A DNA stretch of 64,000 nucleotides from Bolinopsis microptera (GCF_026151205.1 NC_087079.1:5862169-5926168); one strand, 5' to 3'. Numbered from the stretch's first letter, positions 1 through 14,880 are shown. Notes: a model not told the origin generated them from the sequence alone. Numbers and translations are program-made.

Positions 1-3000
1 AACGCGGGGGACTTTTTAGATGGCAAACCTGGCGTGATAAAAAGCCCATTAAATAATAAAATTTTTTGGGCATAAATTTTAAGCGCGAAAATAGGAAAAT
101 TTTTAAAATGGATTAGGGTGCCGCGCGCTACATTCTACAACATTAAATTTCATTCCTTTTAAGTTATGTTTTTAGAAGTCTCAAGCCCAAAATACTTCTC
201 ATTCCCTGGGAAAAAAACAAGAAGGGGCAACTTCCCCGGCACTGAAAATCACAATAATAGGGGGCCCTATGTTTGGGGCCCTACTCTCGAAAAATACAAG
301 TTCTCTGAAAATTTTAATTGTTTTCCGTCGATACGGCCCCGGGGTTTTTGGGGAAACCCCATGACCCCGGCCCAATGCACATATTGGTAATGAACACGAT
401 CTTTTGCTCTCGGCTAAACCAACGGGGAGTCAACACTCCAATAAAAACCCCCCAAAAGGAGCAAAACTCTTTTATTTCTAAGGGAAAAGTTTTTTTTTTC
501 GGTTAGGGGGGCCCCGGGGAAGAAAAAATAGATAGTCACTGAAAAATAAAAAAATCATGTATAGTCTTAGAATAATTTAAAACCCATATCAGTCTAACCG
601 TTTGATATGTGTAATAGCCCTTTTTCTGATGAGAAGGAATCATGGGTTTTTTTCACGGCCAATTTGAGGGAAAAGGGTTTCCCGGGTATGTACCCGGGGC
701 CCACCCTGTGTTGGTGGGCCAATATCTTTAACATTTGGGGTTTTTTCCAAACGCTCCCCACCTAATTTTAAAACATTTTACCTTGGGGGTTTCAATTATA
801 AAATAAATTTTTTAAAATAGATAAATTATGAATAATTTAATGGGGGGGGGGGGAAAAAACAAAGAAAAAATACATACATAAATTTTAAAAAATAGACTTT
901 TTAAAAAATAAATAGATTCTTAACACATGGGCATTAGTAGCTCTTTTAAAATTTTTTAACAAAAACTAAAAATTTTAAAATTAATGTAAACTAATCAGAT
1001 TAAAAACATGTGAAAAAAAATGAACCCCAAATTTCTAATAAATCGGAATCTCATACCTCTTTGGTAACCAAAAAAATTACGATAAGCCTTTGTCCCCCCA
1101 AACCATTTGGCCAAAGTCCTTTGCAGTTGTGCTCAATGAAACCCTTTTTCCTAAAATCCCTGGAAATAAGAATAAAAAATTTTAGTTCGACAACTAGTCA
1201 AAAAAGGGAATGGTTAAATTGATTACTAGTAACCTGTAAATTGGTATGGAACTTTTGGTGATATAAAACAAAAACCCCATTATTGTTTGACACATCCTAA
1301 TTAGTTTTTTTTCATTCAAATTTCTGATTGTTTCCTAATGCATCCTAATGTAAAAGTAAGTAATTATCAGTTTTTCACATCACCAAAATTCGCATTTTAA
1401 AAACCAATTGTAATCACGCTAATATTCTTTTTAAATAATATTTGGGATACTTAATTAATAATACTATTTAAAACCTTTAAAAATAAAAAATTTGCTTACG
1501 TTTTAGGTTATCGGGAATTCTAACCCAAAAAAGCTTTTAATGTAATCATTTCCGTTTTTCCTTTTTTTCCCCAACGGATTTTAATTTCGATTTCGCGTGT
1601 ACGGAAAAAATTTTCTTGTAAGGGTTTTTGGCTTTTTTTTTCGATTTTTTTGTCCTTTTTGCGTTTTTTGGGTTTGCCTCATCTCCTAAAAAAGATATAA
1701 TAAAAAAGGGGACCTAACAACAAAACAATTATGCCTAAAGGGGCCAACCTATAAAGAGATTTTGGGTTTCCCAAACTTACTTTTTTCATGAAATAAACTT
1801 TAATTCGGACAAATATTAAAAACCCCCAAACATTTTCCAAAGGAATAACCTGCTCTGTAAAAATACTCAACCCTCAGTAAAACCATCTTTCTTCTTCCCC
1901 CCGACCCCCGGGGAACTCTCCACGCGCCCAAAACGCTTCTTAAAGGAAAAAATTGACAGGGGTAATTTTGAGCCCAGGGGTTAGAGACACACACACCCCC
2001 ACGGGTTATCCACCATGCCCATTTCCTTGTAGTGTTCATCCCCCTTTCCCCAGAGCCCAAAAAAACTTCCCCCACCTGGAAATTAGGGTGTTAATTTGGG
2101 GTTGTTAATTAGGGGTGAATTAGGGTTTAAAATAGGGTGTTAAAATCTCCAAGTAAGGGGGTTAAAGGGGTTTTGGGGTGACATCTTCTAAAAAGAAATT
2201 GGAATTATGAAAAATATCAGTGTAAAAAAAGGAAGGGCAGTCCCAAATAATAATAAAAGGGTTTTAAACACTGAAACACCCCTTTGAAAATTTGGTACTT
2301 TTTTCTCGTGCAAAAAACCCAAAGATAGAAACACATCCTGTTTAAACCACCCGAGATCACTATGACCCATTTTGGAGGCGCTGCTTTTCCCCCCAAAGGG
2401 AAACCCCGGGTCCCCCTTTGGGAACCCCGGGAGGGGGCTTTTTCCCCCTGGACCCCTGGAAAAAACTGCCGGGGAAAAAACCCCCGCCCCGGGGAAGAGT
2501 TTGGGACGTTGGGCGGCAGCCCAATCGAGAGTAAAAACTTAGGGCTTGGCGAGGGGTTTTTTTTAAACAGGACCGATTTGGCCACAAATTTATGTATTTT
2601 TTTCCCCGAAAATTTGGGCCCTTTGATCAAAAAAAAAGGAGGTGCAATGAAATCAACGTTAGGTGATGATTTAAAGATGGAATTTCCCGTCATTTATGGG
2701 TGCACGTTTTCCCCCGGGTTTCCCTTTCCTTCAGGGGTCAGCATTTGAAATGATTAACAAAAATAAACACCAAAAAAACTCCAATTTTTTTAAAATTTAT
2801 TTAAGACGGTTACGGCCCCCCAGTGTCAGATGTAAGTTTTGTAAGTTTTTAAAAAATTTAAATGGCAGCCAGCAGGGATATTATATCCCCCTTTAATTGG
2901 GTTCGAAAACCTAAAATGTAATTTAAAATTTGGGCCCCCCTGGAATTCAAAATTAACGTTAGAACAAGTTGTTTGTTTTTTCAGGGGTCAAGGCCCCTTT

Positions 3001-3654
3001 TAAAGCGACCCCCAAATCGAAATTACTGATGTAAAAGGGGCGATCATAAATTGTGTATGAACAAACCTAAGTACATATTTTCATACATCCCCTTCTTTTA
3101 AGACATAATATGTCCCAACACTACATACCCACTAAAAAATTCAGGCCCCATACCTCAGTTGGCTCTAAAATTTTAAGTGGGAAATCTCAGATAAAACCCA
3201 AATCCCCGTTTTTCTCCTTAAACTCGTTGGGATCTTGTAAAAAATAAGACAAAAGATCTGACAACTGGCAAACTTCTCCCCGAGGGGGGGTCGTGTATTC
3301 CCCCCCCGTGGTTCAGGATTTTAATTTTTGGTCATGGCGTTTTTCCCTCCAACTGATAACACGAAGTCCTGTAGATATAAATGTTGGTGGGGTTTAACTG
3401 TTTTTTATATTATTAAAAAACTAGGAGTTTTTTTCACGTGGTATAAAGACATTTTTTAAATTGGGGAAGGTATTGGATTTAGTTGTGGGATTAATAATTC
3501 AAAAACAATCATAAACCTCTTTAGATAGACGCGGGTCTTGTCTGGGCACTACGGGCCAATTTTTAAAAAACCCAATTCATTCGGGTCGTACAAAAAATAA
3601 TTTTGGGCGACTGAACAATTGTTTTTTCAAAATTTCAACAATAATTACCGCCCA

Positions 3655-4443
3655 AAGCATTTACGAAGGAAAAATTTTGGGCACAAATGACCCCCAAAAA
3701 TTTACGAAGGTTTAATTTCCCACCCCTAACCCCAACCTTCCCGGGTGAAGGATTAGATTTAAACACTCAAAAACCCCCAACATTTACGAAGATTAGTTTT
3801 GGCCACTCTGACCCCCAACACTTACGAAGGAAAAAGATTTGGACACCCCTAAACCCCCCAACACTTCAAGCATTAAATTTGGACACCCCTGACCCCCCCC
3901 CAAAAAAAAAACTTACGAACATTAATTTGGACACCTGCCCCCCAACTTTTTACAAAGGGAAATTGGGTTTTGGGAAACACCCCTGCCCCCCAAACATTAC
4001 GACGCATTAAAATTTGGACACTCTGCCCCCCAAACCCCTTTTTACGAAGCATTGGGATTTGGACACTCTGCCCCCCAAACACTTACGAGGTTTTAAAATT
4101 AGGACACCTGACCCCCAACAACTTACGAAGCTTTAGTTTTAGACACTCGGGAACCCCCAACACTTAGGGAAGCTTTAAATTTGGGACACTCTGACCCCCA
4201 ACACTTACGAAGGTTTAAATTTTGGACACTTTTCCCCCCAACATTTTACGAAGGATTAGTTTTTAGCCACTCCTGACCCCCAACACTTACAAAGGTTTAA
4301 TTTTTTGGCCACTCTCCCCCCCAACATTTTACGAAGGATTAGTTTTGGGACATTTATAAACCCCCAACATTTACAAAGGGATTAGATTTGGACACTAGCC
4401 CCCCAACCCACTTACAAGGATTAGTTTGGGACAACTGCCCCCG
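3655..4443. repeat. Tandem array, unit about 39 bp
   Basis: About 20 degenerate copies share the cores cacttacgaagg, attagttttggacac and a C-run (acccccaa). Copies differ mainly in homopolymer length, as expected if sequencing error is layered on a real minisatellite. Open frames through it are by-products of the repeat. Confidence 0.85.
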
Positions 4444-5462
4444 AAGCCCCCAAATTTTTTTCCCCTTTTTCCTCCCCCCTTCCCTTTTGGTTTTCCATCT
4501 CCACTGAACAATGAACGGACTGAACCATTTTGGGGACATAAAGGTTTGTCTTTGGTCACCATCCCTTGCGAGGGGTTGGGTTGAAAACCCTTTTTAAAGG
4601 GAGTTCTCAGGGTCATGGCCCTAGAATTTGGGAAATCTGTTACAAAAAGTTTAACGGATTAATTAACTGATTAATAAACTAAGGGTTTAAAAATTAGTTT
4701 AGTTTTATAGAGTTCAGTTTAAAGATATTGTTTCAATTCAAAAATTTAATGTAAACTTGTATTAAAAATTTTTAAATTTTTTATTATTTAGGCGGATTTT
4801 AAACTGAAAAATTTTTTTTAAAAGTTTGAATAATAGCATGGAAAACTTTGAAATGAAAAACAGTCTTATAAAACAACTTTCAAAAACATCAAAAAACCAA
4901 AAAAATATTTCACATTCCCCAGGTTTTGGGTGTTTACTGCCCGGGGAAAAAACAAGTTTGGGCAATTTATCTAACAAAAAAATTTTCCAAAACCCCAAAA
5001 TAAATCTCAGTACTGTTTTTTAAAACATTTATTGTAGCCCAAATTCTTGAAAACCCATCAAAAGGGCCCAAATTTCCCCGAAAAAAACATACTCACAAAA
5101 TAGAAACATAAAAATCAAACCCGAAACCAAAAAAAACTCCAATGTCACAACCAGGGCTGTAAAAAATTTTTCGGGGGAAATTTAAAACCGTAAAATTTGG
5201 GGACAACGGAGATGGTAAAACCCATAAAAAAAGACGCGAAGCTGCACAATGAAAAACAATTTTTGAGCGACCCAAAAAGGAAACAAACCCAACAGACCCC
5301 CCAAAAACTTTGACAGCCCAATTTTAAAAACAAATTTCACTGACGTCATTTTTACCATCACCAGTGAAACGGGAAACTTATCTTAGAAGCAAAAACGTAT
5401 GGGAAAGGGGGGAAAGAAACCAAACCCAAATAAAAATTTCCCCCCCAAATTCCGGGGGGAAA

Positions 5463-5955
5463 TGTTTTGCTGAAAAGAGAGAGAAAAGAGAGAGAGAGAG
5501 AAAAGAGAGAGAGAAAAGAGAAGAGAGAGAGAAGAAGAGAGGGGAGAGGGGAAGGGGAGAGAGAGAGAGAGGGGGAGGGGGGGAAGGGAGGGGGAGGGGG
5601 GGGGAGGGGGGGGGAGGGAGGGGGGGGAGGGAGGGAGGTAGGGGAGGGAGGGAAGGGGAAAGGGAAAAGGGGGGGGAAAAGGGAGGGAGGGAAGGGGGGT
5701 AGGGAGGGGGGAAAGGGAGGGAGGGGGGGGAGGGGAGGGAGGGAGGGGGGGGGAAAGGGGGAGGGGGGGGAGGGAGGGAGGGAGGGGGGGGAGGGAGGGA
5801 GGGGGGAAAAGGGGGGAGAAGGAGAGAAAGGAGAAAAGAGAAGAGAGAAGAGAGAGAGGGGGAGGGGAGGGGAGGAGAGAGGAAGAGGGGTGAGGAGAGG
5901 GGGGAGGGGGGAAAGAGGGAAAAGGGAGATAGGGAGGAGGGAAGGGGGGGGGGTT
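5463..5955. repeat. Polypurine (GA/GGGA)n microsatellite
   Basis: About 490 bp of almost pure purine on the plus strand. It begins as (GA)n, becomes G-rich (GGGA, GGGGAG) and returns to GA. Long proline/serine and glycine/arginine frames in all readings are artefacts of the repeat. Such tracts can form triplex or G-quadruplex DNA and are hard to sequence. Confidence 0.9.
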
Positions 5956-7862
5956 TTGGGCCCCCCGGGGGTTTTTTTGGGGGGGGGGCCCGTTTTCCCC
6001 CCGGAATCCAACAACCCCCCAAAAAAACCCCAAAAAGTAACCCCGGCTGTGTGGATGAAAGGGTTTCCCTATGACAACCCCCCTAGGAAAACCCTTACAT
6101 CGCGGGGGTTAGTTTAAAAGTTTGAAACCCATTCCCCACCAAAAACCTTTTTGCCCCTGTAATTTGGGTTCTGTCCTGTAGCCACAACCTAAACAATGCA
6201 GCATATTTCTCATTTTTTTCGGAAATATTCCCCGTTAAATTTTAAAAAACACGAACCTTTTTGGCGCCCGGTGTTTCGTAAAAGTGACGAAATGCAATTA
6301 TGCAAGCCCTTTTAAGGGGGTTGGAAGTAAAAGGTTTGGGGAAGAACCGAGGTGTATTTTAGTCTGCGGGTTGCTGTGGAAAAAATTTAACTTTAAAACT
6401 TAAATTATCCTGTTTAATTACGGGTCGTGGAGATGGTGAACCGGGGTCAGATATAACTTAAAAGCAAAAATATAATTTAAAAGTTATGTAGACTTGATAT
6501 ATAAGAACGCGTGATAATAACAACTTTAAACAATCCCCCTACAAAAAGGGAAACAGTAAAATTTTCTACAAGAAATCGAAACTAAAACCCGTCAAGAAAA
6601 GTTAGAAAACAATCGGGCAGAACACATCAAAGAACGCTGAAAGGCAAAAAAATTTGTAACTAGAAAAATTGAAACCCTAGAGAATTTAAAAACTGCAACT
6701 CTCTCCCCTCAAAGCTCTCCCTCCTCCTTCTCTCCTCTCCTAGGGCTTGTAAAAGAGAAAAAAGGAGTGCCCAAAGGGTCAGTTGAGGTAACTCGTAAAC
6801 GCCCATTTAAAAATTATTTCGAAAACTTCTTTAAAGTACCCAATTTTTAAAAGTGACATGCTAGCGGTTTGCTGTACTGGGTTATTTTTGGGATAAACCC
6901 AAAAGCAAACAGCACCCGCTGTTTTTATCTGGGGTTTTTAATCCTCCGCACATTGGACTTAAACGATTTATTTTGAAAATAACGTTAAAATTTTATGTAA
7001 AATGAAACTTTAAACTAAGATAATTTTCCCAAAGATAAATAATCAGAGCGACGATTTTAAAAATTAAAAACCCTTTATTAAAATGAAAAACCCGGAAGAA
7101 AAAATATCCCGTATCGTGCCCGTAACCAAAAAAATGGAGCCAAAATATAATGCGGAAAAATTAAGGGAAAGATGAATTTTTTCCAAACTGTGTATTAGGG
7201 GGGGGAGATAAGAACACTTTTCCCCCCGACACACCCCCCTTTTTTGGGGGGAAACGGGAAGGGTTTTTCAAATTTTTTTGGGAAACCAAAGTACAATGAA
7301 AACCCGGGTTTGGAGTATTGTTTAGGTGCCTTGGTTGCAATGTTTTCCCTTGGAAAATTTTTGTTTTGATCACTTTTGACCCGCCCAAAGAAAAATGCTT
7401 TTACCCAGATCATGAAATATCGATGTTGTAACATTGAAACGTTGAGTAAATTCCTTTGTCAAATAAGAGAATTTTTTTCCTTGTCGCATAAAACGGATAA
7501 ATTTACAAATCTACACAAGAATACAAATAAAATGTCGTTATTATGGGAGCCGACTGAGGGAATAAAAATCATTGATTTAAAGGGGTAAAAATTTTTTCCA
7601 AACTTTTAACAGCGCTTGGGCAATTTTTTTAACCCAGCACAAAATACAACTGTACTGCACGTTTTAATTAGTCTAAAGATCAGTAACACCCGGAAAACAA
7701 GCATTTGAAACTGCTGAGACTTTAAAGGGGGGGGTTATAACAAAACAAAACCATTTTTCCCCTGTAACGGGTGACCCTTAAAACCAAGTTCACCCCGGGT
7801 TAAAGGGAAAAATGCCGGGGAAATTGTTGTTTTAAAATTTAAAATGTTAATATGTACATTGT

Positions 7863-7967
<105 letters not shown>

Positions 7968-9825
7968 AAACCGGGTTTAATAGGGGGGGAATGTAAGCAA
8001 AATTGTTCTGTAAACATTTTTCTACAGAAAAATTTAAAAAAAAGGGGGGGGGGGGGGGGGGTACCATTTTACGGTCTTTTTTTCAAAAGTTTTAATTAAA
8101 AAATAAAAATAAACCCCGGGGTAATTAACCCCCAAATCTGGGCCCGGGAAAATGCTCTACAACTCTTTAAAAAAAGTGTTTTTATAAAGAGCAAAAAAAT
8201 TCCCCCAAACCCCATCCCCCCGGAAAAAACTCGGCGCTTTTCCCGGGAGTCGCTCATTGCGCGGGGAAAAGAACTTGTGGGTAGAAAAAACAAAACTTTA
8301 AACCCCCACAAATCTGCCGCAGACTAAAGGAATTTTAGCACGCCCAAACCAATCCCCTTATTCTGCGCGCTTTGCGTACTGTATGGGCTGCCTCACATCG
8401 TTCTTCTGCACAGTGCCTTCCACATCCGCCGTATCATTCGGGCCGTTAACATGCCCAATACCGGGGGCAGGAATGCAGGCCAACGCTTTGTCAAGAGAAA
8501 AGGAGGAGCGGGCACGGGGGTGGGGGAGTCACCCAAACCGGGAAACCCGGGAACGAGCTGGTGTATTTTTGAAGAGGGGGTTACATGGGATCAGGATCTG
8601 AATTTTTAATCTCGTAGTATAGTAGCTGATGGGGGATTGGGGAAAGACGGAAGAGCGGAAGTATTCTACATAACGGAGATCTTTTACTGGGGGGAGCTCT
8701 TCTTTTGGGGAGGGGGGGGGCTGAACACTTCTTCTAACTCTCGGGCCTGTCGGGGGGGGTAGGGTTTGGTAGTATTTTGGGGTTCATGAGAGTCAGGAGG
8801 GGGTTTCTAGATATTGGTTTTTGGGGACGTTTTTTCTATTGGAACTGGAAAAAAGAGACAAAATAATTATTAAAACAATTTTTTTAAAAACGCGTTTTAA
8901 AGTTTTAAACAGCTAAAAGTTGAAATTTTCCAAAAAAACAGTCAGCGTACAAAAACAAAAAAGCAACAGTACCCGGTTTTTTAAGTCATTGAAAAACACT
9001 GTTAAGGGAATCGAATTTTTTCCCCCCCCACACTTTAAAAGGGGGGGCCTGAGTCCCAAAATAAGGAGCGCAAGTGCTGGGAAATTGTGTTTTTTTTAGT
9101 TTTCCCGGGGGGTGGACACAGTTTTTCAACGAGGGTTTTTTAAAATGCACCCATTTTTTGCTTTGGAATTTGCTTGGAACGGACAGTTTCAGTTCCCCTA
9201 GCAACCCTGAAGAAAGGGGGGTGGTTTAAATGTTGTATCCCGGTATTTTCCGGGTATGATGTGTTTTGGGGTTTTAAATGTCCCCGCATTTACGTCGACT
9301 TTTTCAGCGTGGGGTACTTTGTTGTTAACCCTCCTAAGGGGCGTATGTTAATTTTCTAAAGACTATTATTTTGTATTATATAAATGGTGACAAAAACAAG
9401 GGCAAATTTTTGGAAAAATTTTCCAAGGGCAAAACGGGTCTTTCTTTAAAAAGTTGTTTTGACGTAATAAAAGCATAAATATTTTTTTTTTGGAAAAAAG
9501 TTTTCTCAGGGGTTTCGGAAAAAAGTAATACATAAAAACTAATCAAAGACATACAGGGCAAATTTATAAAAATGGGTAAACCCTTGTAATTTAGGGATTT
9601 TTGTTTACACAACGGGACAAAAACCAACCAATTTCTGTTTTACCTTGCTTTGGGTCAATGATGGGTTCCCGGCTGAAATTTCCCCCCCATGGGAGGAATA
9701 AGCTCACAAGGTTTTTCTCCCTGGGTAAACTGACTTTTACTCATTGGGTGCAGAATGGGGCCGGGTTTTCACTACCTGACCTGGTGAGCGTAGAACTGTT
9801 TTTTTTAAATTTCAAAAACTATTCC

Positions 9826-10112
9826 CCACCCCCAATTTGGGGTTAAAGTTTGGAATCTAAAATTTTCACCTTTATTTTTTAGATTAAAGTTAGGGAAACT
9901 AAAATTTTCACCCCTCAGTTTTGAGGGTTAAAATTTAGGAATCTAAATTTTCACCCCCCCAAATTTTGAGATTAAAATTAGGAAACTAATTTTCCCCACC
10001 CTCAGTTTTGAGATTAAAGTTGGAAACTAATTCTCACCCTCAGTTTTTTAGTTTAAAATTAGGAATCCAAATTTTCACCCCAGTTTTTAAAGGGTTTAAA
10101 ATTAGGAAACTT
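9826..10112. repeat. Tandem array, unit about 39 bp
   Basis: About seven imperfect copies of a unit containing gagattaaaattaggaaac followed by taattttcaccctcag. Spacing is regular despite homopolymer noise. No coding signal. Confidence 0.8.
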
Positions 10113-10284
10113 TTAAAACAGGAGTCCCGGTAGTAGAGAGAGGCAGAACATTATTACCTCGTTTAAAAGGTGGGACGCCCCGCACACATCAAACAACATG
10201 CTAGATTTAGAAATTTTTGATGGGGGACACTATCATGTTGCCAAAACAGTTCCCGGGCGAACCCTTTCCGGGGATACCTACTGC

Positions 10285-10525
10285 AGGGTAGCCACCCGGG
10301 GTAGTTTTTTTTATTTTTATAAAACCCAAACCCAGGGAGTGTTGTTATTATTAGTAGCCACCTGAGGTAGTGTTGTTATTATTAGAAACCCCCCTGGGTA
10401 GGTTTTTTATTATTAGTAGCCACCTGGGGGGGTGTTGTTTTTAAAATTTAAAAACTACCTGGGTATTTTTGTTATTTTTTAAGGGTACCTGGGGGATTTT
10501 TGTTTATTAAAAAGTAGCCCCTGGG
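10285..10525. repeat. Tandem array, unit about 31 bp
   Basis: About seven copies of a unit with the core tagccacctgaggtag followed by tgttgttattatta, increasingly degraded toward the right. Confidence 0.8.
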
Positions 10526-11659
10526 GGATTGGTTTTCCCGAGGAAGGAGGAGTAAATCATTTTTAAATTTTTAAAACAGAGATTTATCTTTTACCTGCTG
10601 TTTCTAGAATTAGAGTTAGAGTAAAAAGTTCTTTTAAAATAAGAGTTTAAAAATTTAAAAATCAAAAGATGATAAAAAATAAACCCCGAAAAACACTTTA
10701 AAAAAAAAATCAATATTTTTTTTCAAAAAAAACAAATAATTTTTAAAAAGATTAAAAAAATGATCCGAAGGGAATTTTACATATAATATTACACCTTAAG
10801 GGGTGAAAGAAATCAAAACCTGGGCTCCTATACAAGGACAGCGGGTACAACCCCGGGGTACATCCCACCTCATAAACAATGTCATTAAAAAGATTTTTTT
10901 ATCAGTAAAAAAAGAACTACTAGCAAATATACTTCCTTTAAAATTAAACCCTCATCACGGGGCAAACCCTTTTTGTTAGGGTCAAATTTATCACAGGGTT
11001 TTCATAAGGGTTTAAACCTACAACTGGGTTGTTTTAAAAATTCTTTTTTAAAATAACAAAAGCCAATTTCCCCTTAAAACAATTTACTAAAAAAAACTTA
11101 CCTTTTTTGACGATTTTTTTCGGTAGCCAAGCCCTACCGAAAAAATCTCCGTGGTCTTGGTTAAAACCCCCGGGCCCAAACTGAGGGCTCTTGGTTAAGC
11201 TAGGAACAGCTTACCATGCAGAGTTATAATGGACACTTGCCTTTCTAGGAGTTGGGAACGCTGGTTGGGTCCGGCTGGGGGTAGTTCTACCTGATGTAAT
11301 GGTTTGTTAGTTATAATTAGTTAATTCATTTGATGATTATTTCATTGATTTAGTTATGGTTCTAGGATAATCCAGATAGTATAGATGCTGTTCATTGGAA
11401 AGTGTTTGTGTGATATTCTATATAATGGAATCCACGTTAACATTTACTAGAGTAAATATGATCGAATCAAATACCCCTACTCGAAACTCGAAAGTCGAAA
11501 CTCGACAGAACAGCACATTCTCACGAGTCCCCCTCACATTTTTATTACCGCAATATAATATTACTCTCCCCCACAAACCTATTACCTAACACACATGTAC
11601 ACATGTACGGACGTGGAATTTGGGTAGTTTTGTTTGAATGTTGGTGGCGTCAGAGACTA

Positions 11660-13750
11660 TTTCGCGAAATTCTTGGAGAAGATCACGAGTGGTGATGACG
11701 TACCCCCCCCCCTCCTATTACTTATAGCTAACCTGGAACTTGGGCAGTCGGTGAATATTACTGGTGCCATGTTGTGGAGTCTTGAAGTAGAAAGGGTGGA
11801 GAATGTTACCAGACAGAGTAGAGGACATTACCAGAACCCCCCCCCCCCCCCCCAGCACTCTTACTTATAGCTAACCTGGAACTTGGGCAGTCTGTGAATA
11901 TTACTGGTGCCATGTTGTGGAGTCTTGAAGTAGAAAGGGTGGAGAATGTTACCAGACAGAGTAGAGGACATTACCAGAACCCCCCCCCCCCCCCCAGCAC
12001 TCTTTACTTATAGCTAACCTGGAACTTGGGCAGTCTGTGAATATTACTGGTGCCATGTTGTGGAGTCTTGTAAGTAGAAAGGGTGGAGAATGTTACCAGA
12101 CAGAGTAGAGGACATTACCAGAACCCCCCCCCCCCCCCAGCACTCTTACTTATAGCTAACCTGGAACTTGGCAGTCTGTGAATATTACTGGTGCCATGTT
12201 GTGGAGTCTTGAAGTAGAAAGGGGTGGAGAATGTTACCAGACAGAGTAGAGGACATTACCAGAACCCCCCCCCCCCCCCCAGCACTCTTACTTATAGCTA
12301 ACCTGGAACATGGGCAGTCCTGTGAATATTACTGGTGCCATGTTGTGGAGTCTTGAAGTAGAAAGGGTGGAGAATGTTACCACACCAGAGTAGAGGACAT
12401 TACCAGAACCCCCCCCCCCCCCCCCCCCAGCACTCTTACTTATAGCTAACCTGGAACTTGGGCAGTCTGTGAATATTACTGGTGCCATGTTGTGGAGTCT
12501 TGAAGTAGAAAGGGTGGAGAATGTTACCACACAGAGTAGAGGACATTACCAGAACCCCCCCCCCCCAGCACTTCTTACTTATAGCTAACCTGGAACTTGG
12601 GCAGTCTGTGAATATACTGGTGCCATGTTGTGGGAGTCTTGAAGTAGAAAGGGTGAGAATGTTACCAGACAGAGTAGAGGACATTACCAGAACCCCCCCC
12701 CCCCCCCCCCCCCCCAGCACTCTACTTATAGCTAACCTGGAAAATTTTGGGAGCTGTGAAATTAAAAGTGCCCATGGGTTTGGGGTCTTTAAGTAAAAGG
12801 GGGGGAGAATGTTTAAACCCCAAAAGAGTAAAACAATTTCCAGAAACCCCCCCCCCCCCCCCAGCACTCTTACTTATAGCAACCTGGAACTTGGGCCCGT
12901 CTGTAAAATTACTGGTGCCATGGGGTTTTGGAGGGCTTGAGGGAGAAAGGGGGGAGAAAGTTACCACACAGAGTAGAGGGCATTTTCCAGAACCCCCCTC
13001 CCCCCCCAGCCCCCCTTACTTATACTAACCTGGAAATTGGGCCCGGCTTTTAATATTTCTGGGGGGCCAAATTTTTGGAAATCTTGAAGTAAAAGGGGGG
13101 GGGAATGTTAAAACAAAAGATAGGGGGACATTACCCAAAACCCCCCCCCCCCCCCACCCCTCTTACTTATAGCTAAAACCCGGAAATTGGGGGTCTGTGG
13201 GAAAATTACTTGGGCCATGGTTTTGGAGTCCCTTTAAGTAGAAAGGGGGGAGAAAAAATTACCCCAAAAAGATTTGAGGCCCTTACCAGAACCCCCCCCC
13301 CCCCCAGACTTTTTACCTTTTAGCGAAACCCGGAACTTGGCAATCCCGGAAATAAATTTAAGGTGCCATGTTTTTGGAGTCCCGAAGTAGAAAGGTGGAA
13401 AAATGTTACCACACAGAGGAGAGGGCATTAACCCAGAACCCCCCCCCCCCCCCCCCCCCGCACCCCTTTCTTATAGCTAACCCCGGAAACTTGGGCATCG
13501 GTTTAAAAAATTTCTGGGCCAAAGTTTTTGGGTCTTGAAAATAAAAGGGGGGAGAAGGGGTTACCAGACAAAGAGGGGCTTTTTCCCAGAAAACCCCCCC
13601 CCCCCCCCCCCCCGGGACCCTTACTTAAGCTAACCTGGGGAAATTGGGGGGGCTTTTGGGAAAATTACTTGGGCCCTGTTGTGGGGTCTTGAAGTAGAAA
13701 GGGTGGGGGAATGTTAAACCCCACAGAGTAAAAGGGCAAACCCCCAGAAA
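11660..13750. repeat. 143-bp tandem array with an internal poly-C tract
   Basis: About 15 copies. In the first half, cagcactctta recurs at 11853, 11995, 12138, 12280, 12428, 12567, 12715 and 12862, giving periods of 139-148 bp. The length differences lie mostly in the 12-25 base poly-C tract that ends each unit. Copies up to about 12720 are nearly identical. From there on the same unit is heavily altered, mostly in run lengths. Open frames inside are by-products. Confidence 0.92.
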
Positions 13751-14880
13751 AACAGAACCCGGGGGGAGTAAAACGAAACCCTTTTAAAGTTTATTTGGGG
13801 TACGATTTGATGTGACGAAAATTTGGGCCCTTTTTTGGCCCGAAATGGGCAGGTTTGGGGGGTTTTATTATTTAAAATTTTGGTTTTTTTTTAAAATCTG
13901 TATTACAAGGGGAAGCCGGGTGTGAGCTTTTTTAAATACCAAACTTTGTTCAGGTCTTAAAGCACAATCAAATTTTCTGAAACCCTGGGAAAAAGAAGTC
14001 TTTCCTCAGACAACAGGTCATAACCCCCAAGAACAACAAAATAATTATAAAAAAAGTCATCAGGATTTTCCACAGGGTGGCGCCCTGTACCCTGCACACT
14101 TAACGTGCACATTGCACAACCCTTCCCCTTGACTGATAAAACTCAAATTGCCCGATGATTGATGAAGACTATCTCGTTTTGTTGGGAGGTCCCCCGTTTT
14201 TAAATCCCATTTTATTCCCCGACCCTCTTTTTGCAGCACTGACTGAAATCCGATCTGGGAAAAAAACTTTTAAAAATATTTATTTTAAAATAAAAACAAT
14301 TATTAATATTCAACAAATTTTTTAACATACGTGGAACTGTGGAAAAAAAAAGTAAGAATTGGGGGCCAACGTCAATTTCACATTTCTCTAAAAGGCAAAT
14401 TTCCTTTCAAAAAAAAACCCAAAAAAACAACACGGTTTTTTTTAAAAAGTCAATTTAACCAAAATTACAAACCCCCTTTACTTTTCCCGTAAAGGTTAAA
14501 GGAATCTACAGACGGGTTTCCCCTCAGCCCCGGCTAATTCCGGGGGGTCTAAAAGATTTCTTGATACTGATAATGTTTTACTGCGTTATCTACGTCAAAA
14601 GGGGTTTTTCGGGGGTGATTCCCCTTTTGTGGGGGTAAAAAAGTTTTTTGGGTTTGGGGAAGTACATTTTGTACCCCCGTGCACCAGGGAGTTTTTTCAG
14701 TTTTTTTTAATTTAATTTAATATCATATAATTTAAAGGTTTTTTTCCCGCGCAAGCAAAAATTTTTTCAAAATTAAAAAGGGCCGGGGAATTTTTTTGGG
14801 GTTTGTTTTTAGACTGATAATTAAGGAAAAAAAAGTGCGCACTGCGGTGGAGAAAATGCAAGGTTTTTCAAGTCGAAATC
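13751..14880. other. Noisy, homopolymer-inflated stretch
   Basis: Same texture as the first 11 kb, with no supportable gene. It matters because the RMC1-like exon at 15173-15318 reads leftwards, so the downstream exons of that gene should lie in or beyond this stretch. Confidence 0.6.

Noticed and set aside
5358-6117. Long proline-rich and glycine/arginine-rich frames on both strands
   Set aside because: They are translations of a polypurine microsatellite in noisy sequence; several frames overlap with the same composition and none has a domain.
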